From the NCBI GenBank assembly GCA_016763895.1, contig JAESSV010000182.1:1-8812 (forward strand): DNA of 8,812 nucleotides. The letters run 5' to 3'. The notes under the pieces were generated by a model. That model searched no databases and had not been told where the DNA came from. It worked only from the letters and a program-made list of their open reading frames with translations. The position numbers were made by a program, and so were the translations under genes. This DNA is from Magnetovibrio sp. GTDB lineage: Bacteria > Pseudomonadota > Alphaproteobacteria > Rhodospirillales > Magnetovibrionaceae. Shown in pieces: positions 1 through 6,581 of the stretch; position 1 is the stretch's first letter; each line of letters opens with the position of its first letter.

Positions 1-216
1 GCCTTTGATTGTATAGCCTTCGGTGTGGAGCAGCGATTTAATGCGCCCCAGAAGCTCGACATCTTGGGGTCGATAATAACGTCGCCCCCCGCCACGTTTT
101 AACGGCGAAACTTGGCGAAACTTTGTTTCCCAAAAACGCAAAACATGCTGTGGCAAGTCGAGGAAATCAGCGACTTCGCTAATGGTCCGAAAGGCTTGGT
201 CTGATTTACTGGACAT
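1..216 (-). CDS. MerR-family transcriptional regulator, N-terminal part (cut by window edge)
   Basis: Translating the minus strand from the ATG at 216 gives 72 open codons running off the window at base 1. The product has the winged-helix DNA-binding domain of MerR regulators: an N-terminal helix-turn-helix ([20 protein letters not shown], about residues 11-30), followed by the wing and the conserved [12 protein letters not shown] stretch (about 49-60). These proteins bind promoter spacers as dimers and bend DNA. The effector-binding C-terminal part is outside the window, so no ligand can be inferred. The start lies 17 bases after the ihfA stop with no strong Shine-Dalgarno, which suggests co-transcription with ihfA. 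A MerR-type gene directly downstream of ihfA is a familiar alphaproteobacterial arrangement. The family call is secure; the specific role is unknown. Confidence 0.9.
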   Translation of the reverse strand, partial: MSSKSDQAFRTISEVADFLDLPQHVLRFWETKFRQVSPLKRGGGRRYYRPQDVELLGRIKSLLHTEGYTIKG

Positions 217-233
217 GCGGCGTTACATACACA

Positions 234-542
234 TCAAGACTTAGGTGTGCGCTTCGCATTGATGCGAGCTTTCATCACCTGTGACGGACGAAACACGAGG
301 ACTTTGCGGGGAAGAATCGGAACTTCGACGCCGGTCTTTGGGTTCCGCCCAATGCGTTCGCCTTTTTTACGAACAGAAAAGCTGCCAAAGGATGAAATTT
401 TTACGGTTTCATCTTTGCCTAAGGCCTCCGTCACCATGGAAAGTACGGATTCAAGCAAATCGGCGGATTCATTTCGAGACAAACCAACTTCTTGATAAAC
501 TGCTTCACTCAGTTGTGCACGCGTTATGGTTCGGTTGGACAT
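234..542 (-). CDS. ihfA: Integration host factor subunit alpha
   Basis: This 102-residue protein is a DNABII-family nucleoid protein. With IHF beta, encoded elsewhere, it would form the heterodimer that bends DNA sharply at specific sites and acts in transcription, replication and recombination. The N-terminal [18 protein letters not shown] resembles IHF alpha rather than HU. The core [13 protein letters not shown] (about 48-60) and the minor-groove arm with GRNPKTG (65-71) are intact, including the Arg-Asn-Pro whose proline intercalates into DNA. The C-terminal [12 protein letters not shown] is normal. The length fits the family. The ATG at 542 is preceded by AAGGGG seven bases upstream, a good ribosome binding site. 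It ends at TGA at the expected length, so TGA is a stop codon in this genome. It has a candidate promoter of its own in the 134-base gap after fabH. Confidence 0.95.
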   Translation of the reverse strand: MSNRTITRAQLSEAVYQEVGLSRNESADLLESVLSMVTEALGKDETVKISSFGSFSVRKKGERIGRNPKTGVEVPILPRKVLVFRPSQVMKARINAKRTPKS

Positions 543-576
543 TCATCCACCCCTTTTCCAAGAGTTAATACTGAAG

Positions 577-603
577 GTTATAACGGCTAACAAAATCCGT
601 CAA
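577..603 (-). promoter_or_regulatory. Candidate sigma70-type promoter for ihfA
   Basis: On the minus strand TTGACG (603-598) is followed, after a 15-base spacer, by TATAAC (582-577). Each hexamer differs from consensus at one position; the spacer is one or two bases short. It lies about 35 bases upstream of the ihfA start and its ribosome binding site. It would let ihfA and the MerR gene be transcribed independently of the rpmF-plsX-fabH message. This is a sequence match only. Confidence 0.5.
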
Positions 604-643
604 TATCAAAGGGATGCAAGAATCCGTTGAATCAATGATTCAA
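604..643. promoter_or_regulatory. Perfect 17-bp palindrome and two IHF-like half-consensus sites upstream of ihfA
   Basis: TTGAATCA-A-TGATTCAA at 627-643 is a perfect inverted repeat with 8-bp arms around one base. It lies about 24 bp upstream of the candidate -35 of ihfA. On the plus strand, two stretches match the IHF consensus WATCAANNNNTTR at all but one position: TATCAA-N4-ATG at 604-616 and AATCAA-N4-TCA at 630-642. IHF genes are autoregulated in enterobacteria, so autoregulation is a reasonable inference. A dimeric repressor operator is an equally possible reading of the palindrome. No T-tract follows on the coding strand, so it does not look like a terminator for fabH. Confidence 0.4.
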
Positions 644-676
644 GTCAAAAAAAATCCATAAAATAATACAAAAAGA

Positions 677-1648
677 CTACCAGCGCACCAGTGCAGCGCC
701 CCAAGTCAGTCCGCCACCCATGGCTTCCATCAAAACCAACTGCCCTTTTTGGATGCGACCATCCCGAACGGCCGTGTCTAAAGCCAAAGGAACCGACGCC
801 GCCGAGGTGTTGGCATGCTGATCGACTGTAACGACAACATGTTCAGCGCTGAGCCCCAGTTTTTTAGCGGTGCTGTCCAAAATACGTTTGTTGGCCTGAT
901 GTGGGACCAACCAGTCAATGTCATTTTTCTGTAATCCGTTGGCTTCCGAAGCTTCATCCACAACCGAAGCCAAATTGCTGACGGCATGGCGAAACAATTC
1001 CCGGCCCAACATCCGGACTTTGCCCACGCATGAATTGCTTCCGGCACCGCCGTCCGTGTACAACAAATCACGAAGTCGGCCATCGGAATGCAAGTGTGTC
1101 GACAAAATGCCGGTTTTCTCATCGTCTTCGGGTTCAAAGGCTTGGACCACAACGGCCCCGGCCCCATCGCCAAACAACACACACGTGGTGCGATCTTCCC
1201 AATCTATGATGCGCGAGAAGACTTCTGCACCAATCACCAAAACATTTTTGGCTTGTCCGGCGCGGATAAAGTTATCGGCTGTGGCCAACGCATAGATAAA
1301 GCCGGAACACACCGCCTGCAGATCAAAAGCCGCCCCATGGGCCATGCCCAACATGGCCTGAACCTTGGTTGCGGTGGATGGAAATGTGTTATCGGGCGTG
1401 GTCGTCGCGACAATCACAAGATCCAGGTCAGAGGCCGAAATTCCAGCCGCTTCCAGCGCGTTTTCACCGGCCTGAAAGGCAAGAGCGGCGGTGGTTTCGC
1501 CTTCTCTTGCAATGTGGCGTTGATGAATACCCGTGCGCTCGACGATCCACTCATCGGTGGTGTCGACGGTTTTTGCAAGCTCGGCATTGGTCACAATTTT
1601 ATCAGGAAGGTGTGACCCTGTGCCGATGATACGCGAACGATAAGCCAT
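677..1648 (-). CDS. fabH: Beta-ketoacyl-ACP synthase III
   Basis: This 323-residue cytosolic enzyme starts type II fatty acid synthesis by condensing acetyl-CoA with malonyl-ACP to acetoacetyl-ACP. The thiolase fold and all three catalytic residues are present: Cys114 in AVCSGF, His250 in VPHQANKRI and Asn280 in HANTSAAS. Other family blocks are [11 protein letters not shown] (31-41), [10 protein letters not shown] (159-168) and the C-terminal [13 protein letters not shown]. The length is usual for FabH. The ATG at 1648 lies three bases after the plsX stop, with GTGGATT spanning the plsX end as a weak ribosome binding site, so translation is probably coupled to plsX. If the premature stop in plsX is real, fabH expression could suffer from polarity. 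The gene itself is intact and ends in TAG. Confidence 0.97.
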   Translation of the reverse strand: MAYRSRIIGTGSHLPDKIVTNAELAKTVDTTDEWIVERTGIHQRHIAREGETTAALAFQAGENALEAAGISASDLDLVIVATTTPDNTFPSTATKVQAMLGMAHGAAFDLQAVCSGFIYALATADNFIRAGQAKNVLVIGAEVFSRIIDWEDRTTCVLFGDGAGAVVVQAFEPEDDEKTGILSTHLHSDGRLRDLLYTDGGAGSNSCVGKVRMLGRELFRHAVSNLASVVDEASEANGLQKNDIDWLVPHQANKRILDSTAKKLGLSAEHVVVTVDQHANTSAASVPLALDTAVRDGRIQKGQLVLMEAMGGGLTWGAALVRW

Positions 1649-1651
1649 ACG

Positions 1652-2701
1652 TTAATCCACAGTGATTTCAGAAAGCTCATGATGTTCAGAGCTAAACCGA
1701 GCATAATCTTCTTTGATGCCTTCATTCAAGCGATCTGTTATTAATTCGTGCGTTAGTTTTAAAGCGGTGCAAAAACCAAGAGCATCCGTGCCGCCATGGC
1801 TTTTCACGCAAATCCCCCCAAGACCCAAAAACATGGCGCCGTTATAGCGTCTGGGATCAAAACGGGTGCGGAAGTTGTTAATGGCTTTTCTCGCAATTCA
1901 AGCCCCAATTCTGCCAAATATCGAGCTAACCAGCTCTTGGCGCAGGGCTCCGGCGAATAACTTTGCTGTGCCTTCAACCGTTTTCAAAGCCACATTCCCG
2001 GTAAAGCCATCGGTCACGATCACATCCACGGTGCCCTGCCCGATAGCATCACCCTCGACAAAGCCGTAAAAATCGATGGGCAGATGTGTTTGGGAAAGAA
2101 TGGCCGCCGCTTGCTTGACCGAATCATTGCCTTTAAGAACTTCGGTGCCCACGTTCAAGATGCCAATAGAAGGTTTGGGAATGTGCAACACATGACGGGC
2201 AAAGACTTCCCCCATCACCGCAAACTGGACCAGATTTTCTGCATCACATTGAATGTTTGCGCCCATATCCAACATCACGCATTCGCCCCGCATGGTGGGC
2301 AGCAAGGATGCAATGGCGGGGCGGTCGATCCCCGGCAAGGTCTTTAACACGAACTTTGCCATAGCCATCAAGGCCCCGGTGTTGCCCGCCGACACGACAC
2401 CGTCGGCTTCACCTGAACCCACCGCATTAATGGCCAGCCTCATGGACGACTGTCGCCCGGAACGCAAGGCGATACCGGGCTTTTCGTCATTGCTGACCAC
2501 ATCATCGGCATGGCGGAGTTCACAAGCATCAGCCACTTTTGGATTTTTTTCCAAAAGGGGGATGAGCTTTTCCGTTTGTCCGAACAATAAAAATCGGATG
2601 TCCGGGATTTCTTTAAGGGCTAACGCCATACCCTCGACAACCATATCGGGGGCAGAATCACCACCCATAGCATCAATCGAGAGCGTTACCGTTTTTGTCA
2701 C
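1652..2701 (-). pseudogene. plsX: Phosphate acyltransferase PlsX, interrupted by one in-frame TGA
   Basis: PlsX makes acyl-phosphate from acyl-ACP and phosphate, feeding PlsY in phosphatidic acid synthesis at the inner membrane face. The reading frame from the GTG at 2701 to the TAA at 1652 would encode 349 residues, the usual family length, but codon 268 (1900-1898) is TGA. Residues 1-267 carry IDAMGGD (9-15), SAGNTGAL (104-111), DMGANIQCDAENLVQFA (145-161) and DGFTGNV (231-237). After the stop, in the same frame, come ARKAINNFRTRFDPRRYNGA and FLGLGGICVKSHGGTDA, the strongly conserved PlsX C-terminal blocks. Family comparison suggests leucine at the TGA, so TTA to TGA is the simplest change. 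GAGG ten bases upstream supports the GTG start, 36 bases after rpmF. As read, the product would stop at 267 residues and lack the C-terminal domain part. Sequencing error or recent mutation cannot be told apart here. Confidence 0.88.
1898..1900 (-). other. Premature TGA codon inside plsX
   Basis: The minus strand reads ATT-GGG-GCT-TGA-ATT-GCG-AGA, and the frame is the plsX frame on both sides. No base insertion or deletion is needed, so this is a nonsense change rather than a frameshift. The first ATG after the stop (1834) has no Shine-Dalgarno sequence, so a separately initiated C-terminal fragment of 60 residues is unlikely. Confidence 0.85.
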
Positions 2702-2737
2702 GATGTCATGACCTCAAGCCCTGTAAAATAAACGGGA

Positions 2738-2923
2738 TTATGCTGCGTCGTCTTGAGAGACAACTTCGCGGTCATTGTATTGACCACAGGATGCACAAAC
2801 ATGATGCGGACGTTTCAACTCACCACAAGCGGAGCATTCTTCGTACGCATTGCTTTTCAATGCATGATGTGAGCGGCGCATGTTGCGCTTGGATGTCGTA
2901 ACTTTGTGCTTAGGGACAGCCAT
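2738..2923 (-). CDS. rpmF: 50S ribosomal protein bL32
   Basis: This 61-residue basic protein is large-subunit ribosomal protein L32. The N-terminal [20 protein letters not shown] is characteristic. A zinc ribbon is intact, with paired cysteines at 30/33 and 43/46 (CSAC and CASC), so this is the zinc-binding form rather than a cysteine-free paralogue. The ATG at 2923 is preceded by AAGGAAAG with AGGA seven bases from the start, a good ribosome binding site. The neighbours yceD upstream and plsX-fabH downstream are the classic arrangement linking ribosome and lipid synthesis. A promoter and a repeat-rich leader lie just upstream. Confidence 0.97.
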   Translation of the reverse strand: MAVPKHKVTTSKRNMRRSHHALKSNAYEECSACGELKRPHHVCASCGQYNDREVVSQDDAA

Positions 2924-2935
2924 TAGTCTTTCCTT

Positions 2936-3001
2936 AATTGTGGCCTAAATCGTGGCCTTAAAATTGTGGCCCAAATTCGGGCAATTCCCATAACCAGGGA
3001 A
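2936..3001 (-). promoter_or_regulatory. Repeat-rich rpmF leader with two small hairpins
   Basis: Reading toward rpmF, the leader holds AATTTGGGCCAC, AATTTTAAGGCCAC and GATTTAGGCCAC, three imperfect copies with 12- and 14-base spacing. The ribosome binding site stretch AATTAAGGAAAG resembles a fourth, degenerate copy. Two small inverted repeats lie upstream: TTCCC (2985-2989) with GGGAA (2997-3001), and GCCC (2969-2972) with GGGC (2979-2982). This could be a site of translational control of L32 or simply slippage-derived repeats. No known ribosomal-protein leader family is recognised. Confidence 0.35.
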
Positions 3002-3013
3002 ACGGGGTGATTA

Positions 3014-3040
3014 TTTATACAAGAAATTGCTCAAAGGCAA
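3014..3040 (-). promoter_or_regulatory. Candidate promoter for rpmF-plsX-fabH
   Basis: On the minus strand TTGCCT (3040-3035) is separated by 15 bases from TATAAA (3019-3014), in an A+T-rich part of the gap between the DUF177 gene and rpmF. It would start transcription about 80-90 bases upstream of rpmF, leaving the leader repeats in the mRNA. The -35 match and the short spacer are imperfect. Confidence 0.4.
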
Positions 3041-3052
3041 GTATTTAGCCCA

Positions 3053-3637
3053 TCAATCTCTGTTTTTTTTGTTTTTAGGATTCTCTTTAAGCTGAGATAA
3101 AACCGCAAAAGGATTTTTTTTCTCAAACTCGTGATCTGAAATGTCTTTTGATTTAGATACGAATCCTTCAAACACTGCGCCTTGTACGCGGGGAAAGGGG
3201 TCAATTTCAAGTGCCAATTGTTCAACAAGCGCTTCGCCGATGTTAATTTGTTCGTCAATCAAGGGTTCTGGCGGGTCCGCTTGCTCTTCGAAAAAGTCAT
3301 CCGACTCCTCATCCTCGTCCTCTTCGTCTTCAATTTCTGTCGTATACTGAATTGAAAAGTTTACCGAAACATCTGTCGTCACAGGTTTAAGCGTCACACT
3401 ACAGGGCTGCGTGACCGTCGCCGACAAAGTGCCCGACGCCGTAACGTCTGTTTTTGCGACCAAGGCAAAAGAAACATGAGCCTTAAAGTTTTTTAGCCCA
3501 TCAACCAACAGACGTTTTTCAAGGGCTTTTAGTTCTTCATCCGTGGCCACAACGTCAAGCTCAAAAGGGCATGAGCCCAATTCAGAAAGTTGCACAATAC
3601 GGGAAAATTCGCGTTTTTGGTCCATGTCGGGTCTCAT
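3053..3637 (-). CDS. DUF177 / YceD-family protein (23S rRNA accumulation factor)
   Basis: The product has the features of DUF177 (YceD): an N-terminal EFSRIVQLSELG, a beta-rich middle, the conserved TVTQPCSVTLKPVTTDVSV segment with its cysteine, and a C-terminal DPFPRVQGAVFE. Members are linked to 23S rRNA accumulation and are typically encoded next to rpmF, as here. An acidic tract (EDEEDEDEESDDFFEE) sits between the two halves. The start is uncertain: ATG at 3637 (194 residues) and ATG at 3625 (190 residues) both have GAG seven bases upstream. The open frame extends to a GTG at 3673, but that codon falls at the -35 of the divergent bamE promoter and is not favoured. The gene ends in TGA with a lysine-rich tail, about 130 bases before rpmF. 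Confidence 0.88.
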   Translation of the reverse strand: MRPDMDQKREFSRIVQLSELGSCPFELDVVATDEELKALEKRLLVDGLKNFKAHVSFALVAKTDVTASGTLSATVTQPCSVTLKPVTTDVSVNFSIQYTTEIEDEEDEDEESDDFFEEQADPPEPLIDEQINIGEALVEQLALEIDPFPRVQGAVFEGFVSKSKDISDHEFEKKNPFAVLSQLKENPKNKKNRD

Positions 3638-3666
3638 CTTTGTTCTCGCGCCGGCATGTGTTAGGA

Positions 3667-3694
3667 TTGACACAGCACCAAGACGGTGTATTTT
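3667..3694 (+). promoter_or_regulatory. Candidate sigma70-type promoter for bamE
   Basis: A perfect TTGACA (3667-3672) is followed by a 16-base spacer and TATTTT (3689-3694), four of six matches to the -10. A small inverted repeat, CACC-AAGAC-GGTG, sits in the spacer (3676-3688). Transcription would begin near 3700, about 50 bases before the preferred bamE start. This rules out the upstream GTG at 3686 as the bamE start, because it would lie inside the promoter. Confidence 0.55.
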
Positions 3695-3751
3695 TCGATC
3701 TTTAATAACTTATTTTGGCGCAGATATACTTGCCCAATGCATACGAAGCAA

Positions 3752-4276
3752 ATGAACAGTTACAAAAAACACAAAAAAAATATCGCCAAGACATCGTTTT
3801 CGCCCCAGAATCTCGCATGGGCGATAGCAAGGACAGGCGCAAAAACTGGCGCAAGGACGATAGCAGGTCTTGTCGTCGTGACGCTTCTTTTGGGCGCCTG
3901 TGCACCGCGTGTTGAAACGCGGGGCAACTCCGTCAACATTGAAGATGTTGCCACCATTAAAATCGGCACGCACACCCGCAGAAATGTGTTCGAGCTGTTG
4001 GGGTCCCCTTCAAACCAATCTGCTTTTGGCGAAGAAACCTGGTATTACATCTCTCAACTTACGGAAACCACCGCTTTTTTAGTCCCCGTAATTAAAGAAA
4101 GCCAAGTTGTCACGGTAAAGTTTGATACCAAAGGCGTGGTGACTTTTGTCGATGTGCTTAACACAGATAAAGTCGAAGCGATTATCCCTGCTGAAGGGGC
4201 GACACCAACCGCAGGAAACTCACTGTCCTTTTTCGATCAAATCCTTTCAAACCTTGGGCGATTTAACAAGAAATAA
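3752..4276 (+). CDS. bamE: Outer membrane assembly lipoprotein BamE (SmpA/OmlA family)
   Basis: BamE is a periplasm-facing outer-membrane lipoprotein of the BAM complex, which inserts beta-barrel proteins. From the ATG at 3752 the product has 174 residues. A hydrophobic segment, TIAGLVVVTLLLGAC, ends in a lipobox (LGAC) with Cys50 as the likely lipidated residue after signal peptidase II cleavage. The SmpA/OmlA domain follows: IKIGTHTRRNVFELLGSPS, then FGEETWYYIS, then VVTVKFDTKGVVTFVDVL. The region before the hydrophobic core is unusually long (about 35 residues) with a repetitive ARTGAKTGART stretch. An ATG at 3737 is an alternative start; neither has a strong ribosome binding site. The gene is divergent from the DUF177 gene and convergent with hppA, and is the only plus-strand gene here. 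Confidence 0.9.
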   Translation: MNSYKKHKKNIAKTSFSPQNLAWAIARTGAKTGARTIAGLVVVTLLLGACAPRVETRGNSVNIEDVATIKIGTHTRRNVFELLGSPSNQSAFGEETWYYISQLTETTAFLVPVIKESQVVTVKFDTKGVVTFVDVLNTDKVEAIIPAEGATPTAGNSLSFFDQILSNLGRFNKK

Positions 4277-4294
4277 GCGCCCTCACCCCGTTTT

Positions 4295-4338
4295 GAACCA
4301 GGCCTGAACCAGTTTTGAACCAGGCTTAAACCAGGCCT
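4295..4338. repeat. Four tandem 11-bp repeats between bamE and hppA
   Basis: Four consecutive units read GAACCAGGCCT, GAACCAGTTTT, GAACCAGGCTT and AAACCAGGCCT. They fill most of the 73-base gap between the convergent stops of bamE (4276) and hppA (4350). The outer units contain the palindrome CAGGCCTG (4299-4306 and 4332-4339). These could pair into an 8-bp stem in RNA from either strand, but no clear U-tract follows on either side. It may act as a bidirectional transcription end or be simple slippage repeat. No other terminator is visible in this gap. Confidence 0.75.
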
Positions 4339-4349
4339 GATATTGATCT

Positions 4350-6448
4350 TTACCCAGCCAGCAAAGCCAACAACAAAATCGCAACAATGTTGGTGATCTT
4401 GATCAAAGGATTCACGGCCGGGCCGGACGTATCTTTGTAAGGGTCACCCACCGTATCCCCCGTCACAGAAGCCTTATGGGCTTCGGAACCTTTGCCACCG
4501 TGGGCACCGTCTTCGATGTATTTTTTGGCATTGTCCCAAGCCCCACCGCCAACCGTCATAGAGATTGCGACAAAAATTCCGGTTACGATGGTGCCCAAAA
4601 GCATGGCGCCCAAGGCACTGAATGCAGCCCCTTGCCCGGCAAATGCATTTACGACAAAATACATAACAACAGGGGCAAAAACGGGCAGCATGGACGGAAC
4701 GATCATTTCTTTGATCGCGGCCTTGGTCAAAAGATCAACACACGCGGCGTAATCCGGTTTCGCGGTGCCTTCCATAATGCCGGGGATTTCTTTGAATTGG
4801 CGCCGCACTTCACGCACCACGGCGCCCCCTGCTCGGCCAACCGCCATCATGCTCATGCCACCAAATAAGTAAGGCAACATGCCGCCGATAAACAAACCGA
4901 CGATGACGTAAGGATTTTGCAGATTGAAATTAACCTCAACATTTGGAAAATAGTGTTTTAAATCTTCCGTATAGGCCGCAAACAACACCAGCGACGCCAA
5001 GGCTGCGGAGCCAATGGCATACCCCTTGGTCACCGCCTTGGTGGTGTTTCCGACGGCATCTAGGTTGTCTGTCGTTTTGCGCACTTCTTCGGGCAATTTT
5101 GCCATTTCGGCGATGCCGCCAGCATTGTCCGTCACCGGGCCAAAAGCATCCAAGCCACCACGGTGCCAGCCAAAGCCAACATTGATGTTGCCGCAATGGA
5201 AACACCGAACAATCCCGCAGTCAAATAAGTCCCAATGATCGCCGCACAAATCACCAAAATAGGCAAGGCTGTGGATTCCATTGAAACGGCTAATCCTTGA
5301 ATAACATTTGTGCCATGGCCGGTGGTTGAGCCCTCGGCAACGCTGCGCACGGGACGATAATCGGTGCCTGTATAATATTCCGTAATCCAAATCAGCAAGC
5401 CCGTAACCGCCAATCCGATCAGCGCACACACATACAAATCTGCTCCCGTAAAGGAAATGCCTGTGGATGTTGTAAATGAAGTGTTCCACCCGATTGAGGT
5501 CGAAATAACGCCCCCGACCAAGAGTGCCGAAATCACAGCCGTGGCGATAAAGCCTTTGTAAAGGGCTCCCATAACACTGTTAGAGGCCCCAAGTTTGACA
5601 AAGAACGTGCCCGCAACCGATCCAGCGATACACACCCCACAAATCAAAAGAGGCAACAACATCAACCTTTCTTGTTCCACCCCGGTGAAAAAGATCCCGC
5701 CCAAAAGCATGGTCGCGACGATGGTCACCGCATAGGTTTCGAACAAATCCGCCGCCATACCCGCACAATCGCCGACATTGTCGCCAACATTATCGGCAAT
5801 GGTGGCTGGGTTTCTGGGGTCGTCTTCGGGAATCCCGGCTTCGATTTTTCCAACAAGATCACCCCCAACATCGGCCCCCTTGGTAAAAATGCCCCCGCCC
5901 AATCTTGCAAAAATAGAAATCAAAGATGCGCCAAAGCTCAACGCAACGAGGGCTTCCAAAATATGGCGAATCCCGTCCACAGAATGAACATCACCCGTCT
6001 GGCGCAAATACATATAGTACCCGGCCACGCCCAACAGGCCCAAGCCCACAACCAACATGCCGGTGATGGCTCCTGATTTAAAGGCAATATCCATAGCTGG
6101 GCCCAAACCGTTTGCCCGTGCCGCTTCGGCGGTGCGGACATTGGCCCGGACCGAAACAAGCATGCCGATAAAGCCTGTAATACCGGATAAAATGGCTCCG
6201 ATCGCAAAACCGACCGCAACATCGATGCCCAAACGCAGCCCCAACAAGAGGCAAACAACAATCCCCACCGCACCAATCGTCAGATATTGCCGTTTTAAAT
6301 AGGCCCCTGCGCCTTCTTGAATGGCTGTGCCAATTTCTTGCATACGGTCATTGCCAGCCGGAGCGGCCAAAACAGACCGCGTCAGAATAACACCATATAA
6401 AACGGCAAGAACACCGCACGCGATTACAAAATAATAAAGACTTACCAT
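4350..6448 (-). pseudogene. hppA: Membrane-bound proton-translocating pyrophosphatase, one-base frameshift
   Basis: HppA hydrolyses pyrophosphate and pumps protons across the cytoplasmic membrane through many transmembrane helices. From the ATG at 6448 the frame is correct through Ala432, then leaves the family sequence and stops at 5132. The rest, from [17 protein letters not shown] onward, continues in the next frame to the TAA at 4350. Restoring one base gives 699 residues, the normal length. Signatures present: [20 protein letters not shown] (187-206), [20 protein letters not shown] (208-227), GNTTKA with Lys471, and the C-terminal [20 protein letters not shown]. Lysine in GNTTKA is the mark of the potassium-independent, proton-pumping subfamily; potassium-dependent enzymes have alanine. 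Apart from the lesion the sequence looks fully conserved. Nothing resembles a slippery site, so error or recent mutation is more likely than programmed frameshifting. Confidence 0.9.
5151..5156 (-). other. Frameshift site in hppA (one base missing)
   Basis: The minus strand reads GTG-GTG-GCT-TGG-ATG in the upstream frame, while the family requires Val-Val-Ala-Leu-Asp. GCT and TTG-GAT both fit if the T at 5153 is counted twice, so one base has been lost at or near 5151-5153. The codons before the shift (GTG GCT) would not re-pair after a -1 slip, which argues against a programmed event. Confidence 0.85.
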
Positions 6449-6480
6449 AACCTAGAATACCTTCTTCTGGTTTCCCCATT

Positions 6481-6538
6481 AGGCTTGCAGAGTCTTGACG
6501 CAAGGAATCCTTAAGCCTGCTCAATTCGCAAGCTGAGC
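6481..6538. other. Inverted repeats in the 133-base hppA leader
   Basis: The gap between the FliL-like gene and hppA (6449-6581) contains AGGCTT (6481-6486) with AAGCCT (6513-6518), AAGGA-A-TCCTT (6502-6512), and GCTCA (6519-6523) with TGAGC (6534-6538). The arms are short. They could fold the 5' leader of hppA, but I recognise no riboswitch class, no U-tract and no convincing promoter here. The hppA start is preceded by AAGAAGG eleven bases upstream, a rather distant ribosome binding site. Confidence 0.3.
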
Positions 6539-6581
6539 CTGACAGATCAAACGTATAAAGGCAAATTTTAGAACAAAAGGA

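Noticed and set aside
627..643. Rho-independent terminator after fabH
   Set aside because: The palindrome is A+T-rich with a one-base centre, and the T-run lies on its upstream side relative to fabH transcription.
1088..1615. Plus-strand open frame of 175 codons opposite fabH
   Set aside because: It is an antisense shadow of an intact fabH, with no recognisable domain. The same applies to the other long plus-strand frames opposite plsX, hppA, thiL and nusB.
1652..1834. A separate 60-residue protein starting at the ATG at 1834
   Set aside because: It is the in-frame C-terminus of PlsX (FLGLGG, VKSHGG) and its ATG has no ribosome binding site.
1898..1900. TGA recoded as tryptophan or selenocysteine in plsX
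   Set aside because: ihfA and the DUF177 gene end at TGA at family-normal positions, so TGA is a working stop. The family expects leucine here, not Trp or Sec, and I saw no selenocysteine insertion hairpin after the codon.
5155..5489. N-terminal 110 residues of an apparent separate protein starting at 5489
   Set aside because: This is the wrong frame of hppA; only the part after about 5153 matches the family.
6449..6581. Thiamine or FMN riboswitch in the gap before hppA
   Set aside because: Neither the conserved core motifs nor the expected position (upstream of thiamine or riboflavin synthesis genes) is present.
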